Positions 1 through 8,121 of a DNA stretch of 13,767 nt are shown here, piece after piece. Every line of letters starts with the position of its first letter. Position 1 is the stretch's first letter. The stretch comes from Xanthomonas translucens pv. translucens DSM 18974. Its GTDB lineage: Bacteria; Pseudomonadota; Gammaproteobacteria; Xanthomonadales; Xanthomonadaceae. The stretch spans positions 1-13,767 of the forward strand of contig NZ_CAPJ01000409.1 of NCBI RefSeq assembly GCF_000331775.1, read 5' to 3'. A model generated the notes under the pieces. That model did not search any database. It was not told the DNA's origin and saw only the letters and a program-made list of their open reading frames with translations. The position numbers and the translations under genes are program-made.

Positions 1-6
1 GGGGGC

Positions 7-41
7 GGCAAAAAGCTCTTTGCCAAGCTGAACTTTTTCAG
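7..41 (+). terminator. Weak hairpin pair, possible terminator of an upstream gene
   Basis: GGCAAA at 7-12 can pair with TTTGCC at 19-24. A second small stem, CTGAA 28-32 with TTCAG 37-41, overlaps a run of five T at 34-38. The first stem plus the T run nine bases later loosely resembles the end of a gene lying off the left edge. The stems are short, so this is tentative. Confidence 0.2.
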
Positions 42-142
42 CCTTCCCAATTATTTAGCGCATGCAGTGCCGGTATTGGTTGAAACTGTGCCTGGCCCTG
101 CCTACACTCGCGGCGTCGTCTCGCCTGAATGGAAAAAAACCG

Positions 143-649
143 ATGCTGCGTATCGTTATGGCCGGCTTGCTTGGTCTTGCCTTGATTCCTGCCGCCCATG
201 CCGCACCGGATTGCTCCGGCGATGTGCTGCCCAAGCCGCTGCCGCTGCCGGCCACGGTCGGTGCGCCGATCGCCTCGGAGCTGTCTACGCGCAACCTGCA
301 ACTGGGCATGCCCAGCGGCGTGCTGGCGCAGTCCTACAGCAGCGACCAGTCGCTGGACCGGGTGCTGTTGCGGCTGCGCGCCGAGGGTTGCCAGAGCCTG
401 GCCAACGCGATGCCGGGCGGTGCTGCGGTGAAGCCGAACGATCCGGCCGCCTACAAGCCGACCACCGCATTCGACAACACCCCGTGGCGCTTCGACATGA
501 GCCAGAACGGCAAGCGCATGACCGCCGAAGAGTTCGACGCGTGGATGAAGGCGCGCGGCGTGCGTGTGGTCAAGGCGCGTCCGCTGCCTGCCGCAGTGCC
601 TGCCGCGGCAACGGCGCCCGACGCGGCCGCGCCGGTCGACAAGCAGTAA
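143..649 (+). CDS. Small exported protein of unknown function (168 aa)
   Basis: I do not recognise a characterised family. The ATG at 143 gives a classic signal peptide: MLR, then a hydrophobic run ending AAHA, with cleavage expected near residue 21-22. The frame is open back to an ATG at 62, but that start would place about 27 non-signal residues before the hydrophobic run, so 143 is preferred; GGA at 131-133 is a weak ribosome-binding site. The mature protein has two cysteines (the CSGD near the new N-terminus and one in EGCQS), which could form a disulfide in the periplasm. A conserved-looking stretch, WRFDMSQNGKRMTAEEFDAW, sits around residues 114-133 and is followed by MKARGVRVVKARP. The last 25 residues are an Ala/Pro-rich, probably disordered tail. 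No membrane segment follows the signal. Periplasmic location is inferred; function is unknown. Confidence 0.75.
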   Translation: MLRIVMAGLLGLALIPAAHAAPDCSGDVLPKPLPLPATVGAPIASELSTRNLQLGMPSGVLAQSYSSDQSLDRVLLRLRAEGCQSLANAMPGGAAVKPNDPAAYKPTTAFDNTPWRFDMSQNGKRMTAEEFDAWMKARGVRVVKARPLPAAVPAAATAPDAAAPVDKQ

Positions 650-656
650 ACGCTGC

Positions 657-680
657 GCGCGGTCGCAACAGCGACCGCGC
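657..680 (+). other. Perfect 10-bp stem-loop between two genes
   Basis: GCGCGGTCGC (657-666) and GCGACCGCGC (671-680) are exact reverse complements around an AACA loop. The hairpin begins eight bases after the stop of the exported-protein gene and ends 21 bases before the GTG chosen for the pseudouridine synthase. No T run follows, so it is not a standard intrinsic terminator. It could stabilise the 3' end of the first message or affect translation of the next gene. Confidence 0.5.
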
Positions 681-701
681 CTGCGTAGCAAAGCGCGAGC
701 G

Positions 702-1538
702 GTGAAACCTCCTTCGCGTTCCTGCCGCCGCGCATCGCGCACCTCGGTGCCAGCGGCCAATGCTGGGCGATCGCCGCGCGCCACGGCGTCCGGCGAAGCC
801 CGCCACGGCCTGGCGCGTACCCTGTCCAAGCTCGGCCTGTGTTCGCGCACCGAGGCCACGCGCTGGATCGCCGCCGGCCGCGTCGCGGTCGATGGACGCA
901 CTGTCACCGATCCCGAATTCCCGATCCTGCGCGGCCGCCACCGGCTGGCGCTCGATGGCGTGGCGCTGGCAGCGACGCAGCGCCTGTACCTGATGCTCAA
1001 CAAGCCGCGCGGCCTGGTCACCACCGCGCAGGACGAGCGTGGCCGCGACACCGTCTACCGTTGTTTCGATGGCGCCGGCTTGCCCTGGCTGGCCCCGGTC
1101 GGGCGCCTGGACAAGGCCAGCGAAGGCTTGCTGCTGTTCTGCAACGACCCGCAATGGGCAGCGCGGATCGCCGACCCGGCCAGCGGCCCGGACAAGACCT
1201 ATCACGTGCAGGTCGATGCGCTGCCCGACGCGGCGCTGCTGGCGCGTATGTGCGCCGGCGTGATCGCCGACGGCGAGCCGCTGCGCGCCAAGCAAGCGCG
1301 GCTGCTGCGCCAGGGCGACAAGCACGCCTGGCTGGAAGTGGTACTGGACGAGGGCCGCAACCGGCAGATCCGGCGCCTGCTGGCCGAACTCGATCTGGGC
1401 GTGCTGCGCCTGGTGCGGGTGGCGATCGGCGGCCTGGCGCTGGGCGAACTGGGCAAGGGCGCGTGGCGTGAGTTGAGTTTGGCGGAGGTGGAGGGATTAG
1501 TTGGTCGGGACTCGGGACCGGGGACTCGGGACTCGTAA
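702..1538 (+). CDS. RsuA/RluB/E/F-family rRNA pseudouridine synthase
   Basis: Isomerises a specific uridine in ribosomal RNA to pseudouridine. With the GTG start at 702 the protein has 278 aa. An S4 RNA-binding domain lies at about residues 37-85 (LSKLGLCSRTEATRWIAAGR, then VAVDGR). The catalytic domain follows, opened by LMLNKPRGLVTT. The family motif GRLDKASEGLLL carries catalytic Asp137, and EGRNRQIRRLL marks the C-terminal core. Which rRNA uridine is modified cannot be told from motifs alone. The start is uncertain: the frame is open to an ATG at 564, but that would overlap the previous gene by 86 bases, and GTG 747 is another option. The residues before the S4 domain are basic and low in complexity. 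The last codons, GRDSGPGTRDS, are encoded by a GGACTCG tandem repeat, so the extreme C-terminus is probably a repeat-derived extension. It converges on kbl. Confidence 0.88.
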   Translation: MKPPSRSCRRASRTSVPAANAGRSPRATASGEARHGLARTLSKLGLCSRTEATRWIAAGRVAVDGRTVTDPEFPILRGRHRLALDGVALAATQRLYLMLNKPRGLVTTAQDERGRDTVYRCFDGAGLPWLAPVGRLDKASEGLLLFCNDPQWAARIADPASGPDKTYHVQVDALPDAALLARMCAGVIADGEPLRAKQARLLRQGDKHAWLEVVLDEGRNRQIRRLLAELDLGVLRLVRVAIGGLALGELGKGAWRELSLAEVEGLVGRDSGPGTRDS

Positions 1539-1661
1539 AGGCGCTGGCTCGGCCCTGTACGCGTGGCGCACTGTTCATGCCGATCCCGCACGAGAATTCA
1601 AAAACACTTGACACGGAAGCGGCGCCAAAGATCCTGCCCTGGAGTCCCGAGTCCCGAGTCC
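1507..1661. repeat. Inverted GGGACTCG tandem repeats between convergent genes
   Basis: Left arm 1507-1535 is built from GGGACTCG-like units in direct orientation. Right arm 1641-1661 is the same unit inverted (GAGTCCC units). Bases 1522-1535 are an exact reverse complement of 1648-1661. The left arm lies inside the end of the pseudouridine synthase gene, whose TAA (1536-1538) follows directly. The right arm abuts the kbl stop (1662-1664). The 105 bases between the arms contain no gene. Transcripts from either side could form a hairpin with a long loop, acting as a bidirectional 3' structure. I associate similar GGACTCGGGACTCG strings with intergenic regions of Xanthomonadaceae genomes; copy number here was not checked. 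Confidence 0.75.
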
Positions 1662-2861
<1,200 letters not shown>

Positions 2862-2892
2862 GACGGGCACGCGCAGGCGAAAGAAGCAAAGA

Positions 2893-2920
2893 TTTTAACG
2901 CGGCATGTGCGAAGGTCAGC
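2893..2920 (-). promoter_or_regulatory. Candidate promoter of kbl
   Basis: On the minus strand, TAAAAT (2898-2893) resembles a -10 box and CTGACC (2920-2915) a -35 box, with a 16-base spacer. The inferred transcript would start about 25 bases before the kbl ATG. Matches are four or five of six in each box, so this is plausible but not firm. Confidence 0.35.
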
Positions 2921-3046
2921 GGGCGTCATGCACAAATGGCATCAGTATCGGCGGCGAAGTCATTTCACCGCACGAATGCGGCTGCGCAGCATGGCGCACT
3001 GGCCGTGGTCGCATGGCCGGACCGCCCGTGCCTCGACCCATCTTCC

Positions 3047-3050
3047 GGAG
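3047..3050 (+). promoter_or_regulatory. Ribosome-binding site fixing the sbp start
   Basis: GGAG lies eight bases before the ATG at 3059. Together with the signal peptide that begins there, it favours 3059 over the in-frame ATG at 2936, which would add 41 residues ahead of the signal. Confidence 0.7.
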
Positions 3051-3058
3051 ATCCGTCC

Positions 3059-4081
3059 ATGCCCAGCCTCCTGCCGCGCCGATTCAGCCCGCTGCTCGCG
3101 CTCGTACTGTGCGCGTTCGCCGGCGGCGCTGCCGCGCGCGACGTGCAGCTGCTCAATGTGTCCTACGATCCCACGCGCGAGCTGTACCGTGACTACAACG
3201 CCGCCTTCGTCAAGCACTGGGAGCAGACCCACAGCGGCGACAAGGTCAGTGTGGAGACCTCGCACGGCGGTTCCGGCAAGCAGGCGCGCTCGGTCATCGA
3301 CGGGGTCGAAGCCGATGTGGTGACGCTGGCGCTGGCCTACGACGTGGATGCGATCGCCGACAAGGGCAAGCTGATCGATCCGGGCTGGGCCAAGCACCTG
3401 CCCGACAACAGCGCGCCGTATACCTCCACCATCGTGTTCCTGGTGCGCAAGGGCAACCCGAAACAGATCAAGGACTGGCCGGACCTGCTGCGCACCGGCG
3501 TGTCGGTGATCACTCCGAACCCGAAGACCTCCGGCGGCGCACGCTGGAACTACCTGGCTGCCTGGGCCTACGCCGACCATATTTTTAAGGGCGACCGCGA
3601 GCGCATCCTCGGCTACATGCGCGCGCTGTTCCGCAACGTGCCGGTGCTGGACACCGGCGCGCGCGGCGCCACCACCACCTTCGTCCAGCGCGGCATCGGC
3701 GACGTACTGCTGGCCTGGGAGAACGAGGCGTTCCTGGCGCAGGAGGAACTGGGCAAGGACAAGTTCGAGATCGTGGTGCCGAAGCTGTCGATCCTGGCCG
3801 AGCCGTCGGTGGCGGTGGTCGACAGGAACGTGGACAAGCACGGCACCCGCGACGTCGCCGAGGACTACCTGAAGTACCTGTATTCGCCGGAAGGGCAGAA
3901 GATCGCGGCCAGGCACTACTACCGCCCGCGCCATCCCGAATACGCCGACCGCGCCGACATCGCGCGCCTGCCGAAGGTGCAACTGGTGACCATCGACCAG
4001 CAGTTCGGCTCCTGGGCCAAGGCCCAGGCCGAGCACTTCAACGACGGCGGCCTGTTCGACCAGATCCAGGCGAGCAAGTGA
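3059..4081 (+). CDS. sbp: Periplasmic sulfate/thiosulfate-binding protein
   Basis: Solute-binding subunit that captures sulfate (or thiosulfate) in the periplasm and delivers it to the CysT-CysW-CysA importer. The 340-aa product starts with a signal peptide (MPSLLPRRF, a hydrophobic stretch, GGAAA) with cleavage expected around residue 26. The mature N-terminus [17 protein letters not shown] is the family hallmark, and [19 protein letters not shown] (154-172) is the second diagnostic motif lining the anion site. [16 protein letters not shown] and [20 protein letters not shown] are further conserved blocks. Length matches the family. Sbp and CysP are too similar to separate by eye, so the exact preference is open. 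It is the first gene of a four-gene operon, and cysT starts four bases after its stop. The upstream 188 bases, shared with divergent kbl, must hold the promoter; I could not pick out a CysB site. Confidence 0.95.
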   Translation: MPSLLPRRFSPLLALVLCAFAGGAAARDVQLLNVSYDPTRELYRDYNAAFVKHWEQTHSGDKVSVETSHGGSGKQARSVIDGVEADVVTLALAYDVDAIADKGKLIDPGWAKHLPDNSAPYTSTIVFLVRKGNPKQIKDWPDLLRTGVSVITPNPKTSGGARWNYLAAWAYADHIFKGDRERILGYMRALFRNVPVLDTGARGATTTFVQRGIGDVLLAWENEAFLAQEELGKDKFEIVVPKLSILAEPSVAVVDRNVDKHGTRDVAEDYLKYLYSPEGQKIAARHYYRPRHPEYADRADIARLPKVQLVTIDQQFGSWAKAQAEHFNDGGLFDQIQASK

Positions 4082-4085
4082 CGCG

Positions 4086-4946
4086 ATGGGAGTGAACGCC
4101 GTTGCCGCCACGCGCGCTCCATCGCGGCGCAGGGTGATCCCAGGGCTCGGCCTGAGCCTGGGCATCACTTTGACCTGGCTGGGGCTGGTGGTGCTGATCC
4201 CGCTGCTGGGCGTGGTGCTCAAGACCAGCGGCCTGGGCTGGCATGGCGTGTGGCAGGTGTGGAGCGAACCGCGGGTGCTGTCGGCGCTGCGGGTCAGCTT
4301 CGGCACCGCCTTCGTCGCTGCCGCGTTCAACGCGCTGATGGGCACCTGGGTGGCCTGGGTGTTCGTGCGTTACCGCTTCCCCGGCAAGCGCCTGTTCGAC
4401 GCGATGATCGACCTGCCGTTCGCGCTGCCGACCGCGGTGGCCGGCATCGCGCTGACCGCGCTGTACGGCGGCAACGGCTGGGTCGGCCGCTGGCTGGAAC
4501 CGCTGGGGCTGAAGATCGCCTACACCCAGCTCGGCATCGTGGTGGCGCTGGTGTTCGTCGGGCTGCCGTTCGTGGTGCGGATCGTGCAGCCGGTGCTGGC
4601 CGAGGCCGAGCGCGACGTGGAGGAGGCCGCCGCCACGCTCGGCGCCGGCCGCTGGCAGACCATCCGCCGCGTGGTGCTGCCGGCGCTGTGGCCGGCGGTG
4701 CTGACCGGATTCGCGCTGGCCTTCGCGCGCGGCATCGGCGAGTACGGCTCGGTGATCTTCATCGCCGGCAACCTGCCCAATGCGACCGAGATCGCGCCGC
4801 TGCTGATCACCATCCGCCTGGAGGAATTCGACTATGCCGGCGCCACCGCGATCGCCGCGGCGATGCTGCTGCTGTCCTTGCTGATGCTGCTGGTGGTCAA
4901 TGGCGTGCAGGCGCGCTTCGCGCGGCGCGGCCTGGCGGCGCATTGA
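4086..4946 (+). CDS. cysT: Sulfate/thiosulfate ABC transporter permease CysT (CysU)
   Basis: One of the two inner-membrane channel subunits of the sulfate importer. The 286-aa protein has about six hydrophobic segments, roughly at 18-42, 62-90, 98-120, 138-165, 197-222 and 250-273. The cytoplasmic coupling motif (EAA loop) that docks on CysA is at about 179-200: [35 protein letters not shown] is a conserved block shared with Cys[15 protein letters not shown] near the C-terminus is typical of CysT. The ATG at 4086 is four bases past the sbp stop, and AGGCGAG inside the sbp end can serve as ribosome-binding site. Its stop is one base before cysW, implying translational coupling. Length agrees with the family (about 275-290 aa). 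Confidence 0.95.
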   Translation: MGVNAVAATRAPSRRRVIPGLGLSLGITLTWLGLVVLIPLLGVVLKTSGLGWHGVWQVWSEPRVLSALRVSFGTAFVAAAFNALMGTWVAWVFVRYRFPGKRLFDAMIDLPFALPTAVAGIALTALYGGNGWVGRWLEPLGLKIAYTQLGIVVALVFVGLPFVVRIVQPVLAEAERDVEEAAATLGAGRWQTIRRVVLPALWPAVLTGFALAFARGIGEYGSVIFIAGNLPNATEIAPLLITIRLEEFDYAGATAIAAAMLLLSLLMLLVVNGVQARFARRGLAAH

Positions 4947-4947
4947 G

Positions 4948-5910
4948 ATGAACGATACCGTGTCCAGCTTGCCCCTCCCCTTTTCGGAGACTGCGTTGAG
5001 CGCATCGCCGCCCGCTGCCTGCCGCCGCGCCGCCTCGGTCACCACCGAGCCGTGGTGGGTGCAGGTGTTGCTGATCCTCGGCGCGCTGGGCTTCCTGCTG
5101 TCGTTCCTGTTCTTGCCGCTGCTGCTGGTGTTCGTCGAAGCGCTGCGCGGCGGCGTCGGCGTGTTCTGGCGCGCCGTCTCCGATCCGGATGCGCTGGCGG
5201 CGATCCGCCTGACCCTGCTGGTGACCGCGATCGTGGTGCCGTTGAACCTGGTGTTCGGCGTGGCCGCGGCGTGGGCGGTGAGCAAGCACCGCTTTCCCGG
5301 CAAGCGCCTGCTGGTGAGCCTGATCGACCTGCCGTTCTCGGTGTCGCCGGTGGTCGCCGGCCTGGTCTTCATCCTGATCTTCGGCCGCAGCGGCTGGGCC
5401 TGGCCGCTGATCGACGAAGGCTGGCGGCTGCACCTGCCGGTGTTCGGCGAGGTGCTGCTGCAACTGCCTCGGATCGTGTTCGCGCTGCCCGGCATCGTGC
5501 TGGCGACGACCTTCGTCACCTTCCCGTTCATCGCCCGCGAGCTGATGCCGCTGATGGAGCAGCAGGGCAGCGACGAGGAACTGGCGGCGCTGAGCCTGGG
5601 CGCCAACGGCTGGCAGATGTTCTGGCGGGTGACCCTGCCCAACATCCGCTGGGGCCTGCTGTACGGCGTGCTGCTGTGCAGTGCGCGGGCGATGGGCGAG
5701 TTCGGCGCGGTGTCGGTGGTGTCCGGGCATATCCGCGGGCGCACCAATACGCTGCCGCTGCACGTGGAGATCCTCTACAACGAGTACGCCTACAGCGCCG
5801 CGTTCGCCTGCGCCAGCCTGCTGGCGCTGACCGCGCTGCTGACTCTGGCGCTGAAGTCCTATCTGGAATGGCGCCACGGCGAATCGCTGGCCGCCAATCA
5901 CCGACACTGA
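4948..5910 (+). CDS. cysW: Sulfate/thiosulfate ABC transporter permease CysW
   Basis: Second inner-membrane subunit, pairing with CysT to form the anion path. From ATG 4948 the protein is 320 aa, longer than usual (about 290) because of a 35-residue low-complexity N-terminus before the first membrane segment ([20 protein letters not shown]). An in-frame TTG at 4996, six bases after GGAG at 4986-4989, would remove 16 of those residues and is a credible alternative start. The EAA-type coupling loop is at about 209-230 ([20 protein letters not shown]). The block [20 protein letters not shown] parallels CysT, and [19 protein letters not shown] is a CysW signature. It overlaps no neighbour: one base after the cysT stop, seven bases before cysA. 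Confidence 0.95.
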   Translation: MNDTVSSLPLPFSETALSASPPAACRRAASVTTEPWWVQVLLILGALGFLLSFLFLPLLLVFVEALRGGVGVFWRAVSDPDALAAIRLTLLVTAIVVPLNLVFGVAAAWAVSKHRFPGKRLLVSLIDLPFSVSPVVAGLVFILIFGRSGWAWPLIDEGWRLHLPVFGEVLLQLPRIVFALPGIVLATTFVTFPFIARELMPLMEQQGSDEELAALSLGANGWQMFWRVTLPNIRWGLLYGVLLCSARAMGEFGAVSVVSGHIRGRTNTLPLHVEILYNEYAYSAAFACASLLALTALLTLALKSYLEWRHGESLAANHRH

Positions 5911-5917
5911 GGTTGCG

Positions 5918-6964
5918 ATGACCATCCGCGTACAGCACCTGGGCAAGCGTTTCGACGCGTTCGTCGCGCTCGACGACGTCAGCCTGGACATCCGCCAGGG
6001 CGAATTGCTGGCGCTGCTGGGGCCGTCCGGCTCGGGCAAGACCACCTTGTTGCGGGTGATCGCCGGGCTGGAGCATGCCGACGCCGGGCGCGTGCTGATC
6101 GACGGCGCGGACGCGACCGGGCTGCCGGTGCAGTCGCGCCGGGTCGGTTTTGTGTTCCAGCACTACGCGCTGTTCCGGCATATGACCGTGCGCGACAACA
6201 TCGCCTTCGGCCTGCGCGTGCGCCGCGGCGCCGAGCGCCTGACCGAGTCGGCGATCCGTGCGCGGGTGAGCGAACTGCTCGCGCTGGTGCAGTTGGACGG
6301 ACTGGAGGCGCGCTATCCGACCCAGCTGTCCGGCGGCCAGCGCCAGCGCGTGGCCTTGGCGCGCGCGCTGGCGATCGAGCCGCGCGTGCTGCTGCTGGAC
6401 GAACCGTTCGGCGCGCTCGACGCGCAGGTGCGGCGCGACCTGCGGCGTTGGCTGCGCGAGCTGCACGACCGCACCGGGCTGACCACGGTATTCGTCACCC
6501 ACGACCAGGAAGAGGCGCTGGAACTGGCCGACCGCGTGGCGATCCTCAACCGCGGGCGCATCGAGCAGCTCGGCAGTCCGGCCGACGTCTACGACCGCCC
6601 GGTGTCGCCGTTCGTGTACGGCTTCGTCGGCGCGGTCAACCGGTTGCCGGCGCACTTGCACGACGGCCAGCTGCAGGTCGCCGGACTGGCGCTGCCGGCG
6701 CCGGACACGCCGCTATCCAGTGGCCCGGTCGATCTGTACGTGCGCCCGGAAGACCTGGCGCCCAGCGACAGCGGCTGGGCGGCGACGGTGCTGTCCTCGC
6801 AGCGCAGCGGTTCGCGCCTGCGCCTGCGCGCGCAACTGGCGCATGGCCAGGACGAAGTGGAAGTGGAGCTGCCGGCGGGCGAGGGCGCCACCCGTTACGC
6901 GCCGGGCCAGGTGCTGCAGCTGCGCGCACGCCGCTTCGGCCTGTTCGCGCAGCAGCGCAGCTAG
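5918..6964 (+). CDS. cysA: Sulfate/thiosulfate import ATP-binding protein CysA
   Basis: The ATPase that powers sulfate import by binding the cytoplasmic loops of CysT and CysW. All ABC motifs are intact in the 348-aa product: Walker [10 protein letters not shown] (35-43, Lys41), Q-loop Gln81, signature LSGGQ (137-141), Walker B VLLLDEP (157-163) with catalytic Glu162, D-loop GALD (165-168) and switch His195. [13 protein letters not shown] after the Q-loop and [10 protein letters not shown] near residue 235 are typical of CysA. The C-terminal third is a TOBE-like regulatory domain ([12 protein letters not shown] onward). GAGG at 5909-5912, five bases before the ATG and overlapping the cysW stop, is the ribosome-binding site. 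It is the last gene of the operon; a REP pair follows 29 bases downstream. Confidence 0.97.
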   Translation: MTIRVQHLGKRFDAFVALDDVSLDIRQGELLALLGPSGSGKTTLLRVIAGLEHADAGRVLIDGADATGLPVQSRRVGFVFQHYALFRHMTVRDNIAFGLRVRRGAERLTESAIRARVSELLALVQLDGLEARYPTQLSGGQRQRVALARALAIEPRVLLLDEPFGALDAQVRRDLRRWLRELHDRTGLTTVFVTHDQEEALELADRVAILNRGRIEQLGSPADVYDRPVSPFVYGFVGAVNRLPAHLHDGQLQVAGLALPAPDTPLSSGPVDLYVRPEDLAPSDSGWAATVLSSQRSGSRLRLRAQLAHGQDEVEVELPAGEGATRYAPGQVLQLRARRFGLFAQQRS

Positions 6965-6992
6965 CGGATCCGGATCGGCGCGCCGGCTTGGC

Positions 6993-7055
6993 GTAGGAGC
7001 GACTTCAGTCGCGACGGGCTGTATCGGTAACGCCGGTCGCGGCTGAAGCTCCTAC
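6993..7055. repeat. Pair of inverted REP palindromes (BIME-like)
   Basis: The left unit 6993-7015 begins GTAGGAGC and contains the palindrome core CGACTTCAGTCG. The right unit 7036-7055 is the inverted counterpart, ending GAAGCTCCTAC. Each unit has the GTAG head followed by a small hairpin that marks REP sequences mobilised by RAYT (TnpA_REP) transposases in gammaproteobacteria. A 20-base spacer separates them. The pair sits just after the last sulfate-operon gene, where it could stabilise the mRNA end or stop transcription. No RAYT gene lies in the window, so any mobilisation is in trans. Confidence 0.8.
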
Positions 7056-7098
7056 ACGTTCCTGTCCGCAAGCAAATAAAAGCCCGCCAGGCCCTGGA

Positions 7099-7183
7099 CG
7101 CAGGCTTGGCCGCTGGCGCATGGCGTAGACAAACATTGACCCGAAGCCCGCAGCGGCAAGGCCTGCGCTGACTTGGTTTGTCT
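7099..7183 (+). other. Strong inverted repeat with pseudoknot topology upstream of porin
   Basis: Bases 7099-7115 can pair with 7151-7167: fifteen Watson-Crick pairs, one G-T and one mismatch over 17 positions. The loop contains AGACAAAC (7127-7134), which is an exact reverse complement of GTTTGTCT (7176-7183) just outside the stem, giving an H-type pseudoknot arrangement. No gene overlaps. If transcribed, this would be a structured leader or small RNA. If transcription starts after 7220, as the candidate porin promoter suggests, it is a DNA-level feature instead. The eight-base linker over a 17-bp stem strains a compact pseudoknot, and the 8-bp match alone could be chance; the long stem is the firmer part. 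Confidence 0.45.
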
Positions 7184-7191
7184 TGAAAGTG

Positions 7192-7220
7192 TTGCACTGC
7201 AAGAAAAAACCGGTTAAAAA
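7192..7220 (+). promoter_or_regulatory. Candidate promoter of the TorF-family porin
   Basis: TTGCAC (7192-7197) and TAAAAA (7215-7220) are separated by 17 bases and lie in an unusually A-rich patch of this GC-rich window. The transcript would start near 7227, giving a leader of about 60 bases. The -35 overlaps TTGC-ACT-GCAA, a perfect small palindrome (7192-7202). Box matches are moderate. Confidence 0.4.
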
Positions 7221-7232
7221 AGTGTGAAGCCA

Positions 7233-7244
7233 GCATTGCAATGC
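7233..7244. promoter_or_regulatory. 12-bp palindrome GCATTGCAATGC, possible operator
   Basis: GCATTGCAATGC is perfectly palindromic and sits just downstream of the inferred start of the porin transcript. Its core TTGCAA echoes the TTGC/GCAA halves of the palindrome at 7192-7202. Position fits a repressor site, but no regulator gene is nearby and no family can be assigned. Confidence 0.3.
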
Positions 7245-7286
7245 GCGCTGGAACCACCCCCTCGTCAACCCGTAGGAGAATGACCG

Positions 7287-7994
7287 GTGAACAAGATCAA
7301 GCTTGGTGTCGCCCTGGCCGTGGCGCTGGCCGCCGCCCCACTGAGTGCGTTGGCCCAGGACGAGGCCGCTGCCTCGCCGATTACCGGCTCCTATGGCGTG
7401 GTCAGCGACTACGTGTTCCGTGGCGTGTCGCAGACCAACGAACGCCCCGCGTTCCAGGCCGGCGTCACTTACACCTCGCCGTTCGGCCTGTACGTCGGCA
7501 CCTGGGGCTCCAACGTCGATGTCGGCGCCGGCGATCCGGATTGGGAAGTGGACGGCTTCATCGGCTACAACGTCGATTTCTCCGAGAACTGGAACTTCGA
7601 CGTGATGGTCAACCGCTACGGCTATCCCGGCGCCGGCGGTTCCAACTACAACGAACTGATCACCAAGACCAAGTTCCTCAAGACCTACGCGCTGACCGTC
7701 GCCTACACCGACGACGTCTACGGCCTGGACGAGGACAGCTTCTACTACGCGCTGGACGGAAACTGGGCGCTGCCGAACGAGTTCAGCATCGGCGCGCACG
7801 TCGGCCGCACCACCTATGCCAGCGCGTTGACTCAGTACCGGGACTACACCGACTACAACGTCAGCGTCGGCAAGATGGTCGGTCCGCTGGCGCTGAGCGT
7901 GGGCTACTACGACACCGACGAGAAGGGCAACCAGAACTTCAGCAAGAAGCTGGCCGACCACCGCTTCGTGGTCTCGGCGACGATCGCGTTCTGA
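7287..7994 (+). CDS. TorF-family putative outer-membrane porin
   Basis: Outer-membrane beta-barrel of the TorF (Gcw_chp) family, whose members are predicted porins, often tied to small-molecule or nitrogen-compound uptake; the substrate here is unknown. The 235-aa product starts at GTG 7287, eight bases after AGGAG (7274-7278). MNKIKLGVALAVALAAAP..SALA is a signal peptide with cleavage near residue 23, leaving QDEAA. The family opening SYGVVSDYVFRGVSQTNERP follows at about residue 35. The rest is rich in alternating aromatic/hydrophobic strands (for example YVGTWGSNVDVG, NVSVGKMVGPLALSVGYYDT). The chain ends in VVSATIAF, a C-terminal Phe as expected for BAM-assembled barrels. Length is normal for the family. 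It appears monocistronic: its own promoter candidate lies upstream and a strong terminator begins 24 bases after the stop. A role alongside the sulfate importer is possible but unsupported. Confidence 0.92.
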   Translation: MNKIKLGVALAVALAAAPLSALAQDEAAASPITGSYGVVSDYVFRGVSQTNERPAFQAGVTYTSPFGLYVGTWGSNVDVGAGDPDWEVDGFIGYNVDFSENWNFDVMVNRYGYPGAGGSNYNELITKTKFLKTYALTVAYTDDVYGLDEDSFYYALDGNWALPNEFSIGAHVGRTTYASALTQYRDYTDYNVSVGKMVGPLALSVGYYDTDEKGNQNFSKKLADHRFVVSATIAF

Positions 7995-8017
7995 TACGCG
8001 CAATACCGTCGCGAACG

Positions 8018-8051
8018 AAGAAGGGCGCCTTGTTTGGCGCCCTTCTTTTTT
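8018..8051 (+). terminator. Rho-independent terminator of the porin gene
   Basis: AAGAAGGGCGCC (8018-8029) pairs perfectly with GGCGCCCTTCTT (8036-8047) around a TTGTTT loop, followed by T to 8051. This is a 12-bp stem plus T tract, a textbook intrinsic terminator. Read from the other strand the tail is TTCTTCGTT, so it may also weakly stop tdh transcripts. Confidence 0.95.
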
Positions 8052-8081
8052 GTGCGATCGCCAGGCCGATGATGCAGCCCT

Positions 8082-8111
8082 GGCGGCGCAGCGTGCGGCA
8101 GCAGCGCCGCC
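8082..8111 (-). terminator. GC-rich stem-loop beyond the tdh stop
   Basis: GGCGGCGC (8082-8089) pairs exactly with GCGCCGCC (8104-8111) across a 14-base loop, ten bases downstream of the tdh stop. There is no T run on the tdh strand, so it is at best a 3'-end stabiliser or a weak terminator. Confidence 0.3.
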
Positions 8112-8121
8112 GCGCCGGAAC

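Noticed and set aside
1608..1613. TTGACA, a perfect -35 box, between the convergent genes
   Set aside because: No -10-like hexamer lies 16-18 bases downstream, and the next gene on that strand is far away.
2960..4345. 461-codon minus-strand open frame over sbp
   Set aside because: It is antisense to a family-typical binding protein and has no domain or credible start region.
4038..5747. 569-codon minus-strand open frame across cysT and cysW
   Set aside because: The translation is low-complexity (Arg, Gln, His runs) and the opposite strand encodes two clear permeases.
7181..7195. Possible sigma-54 promoter ahead of the porin (TTGC element)
   Set aside because: The required GG at the -24 position is absent, so the consensus fails.
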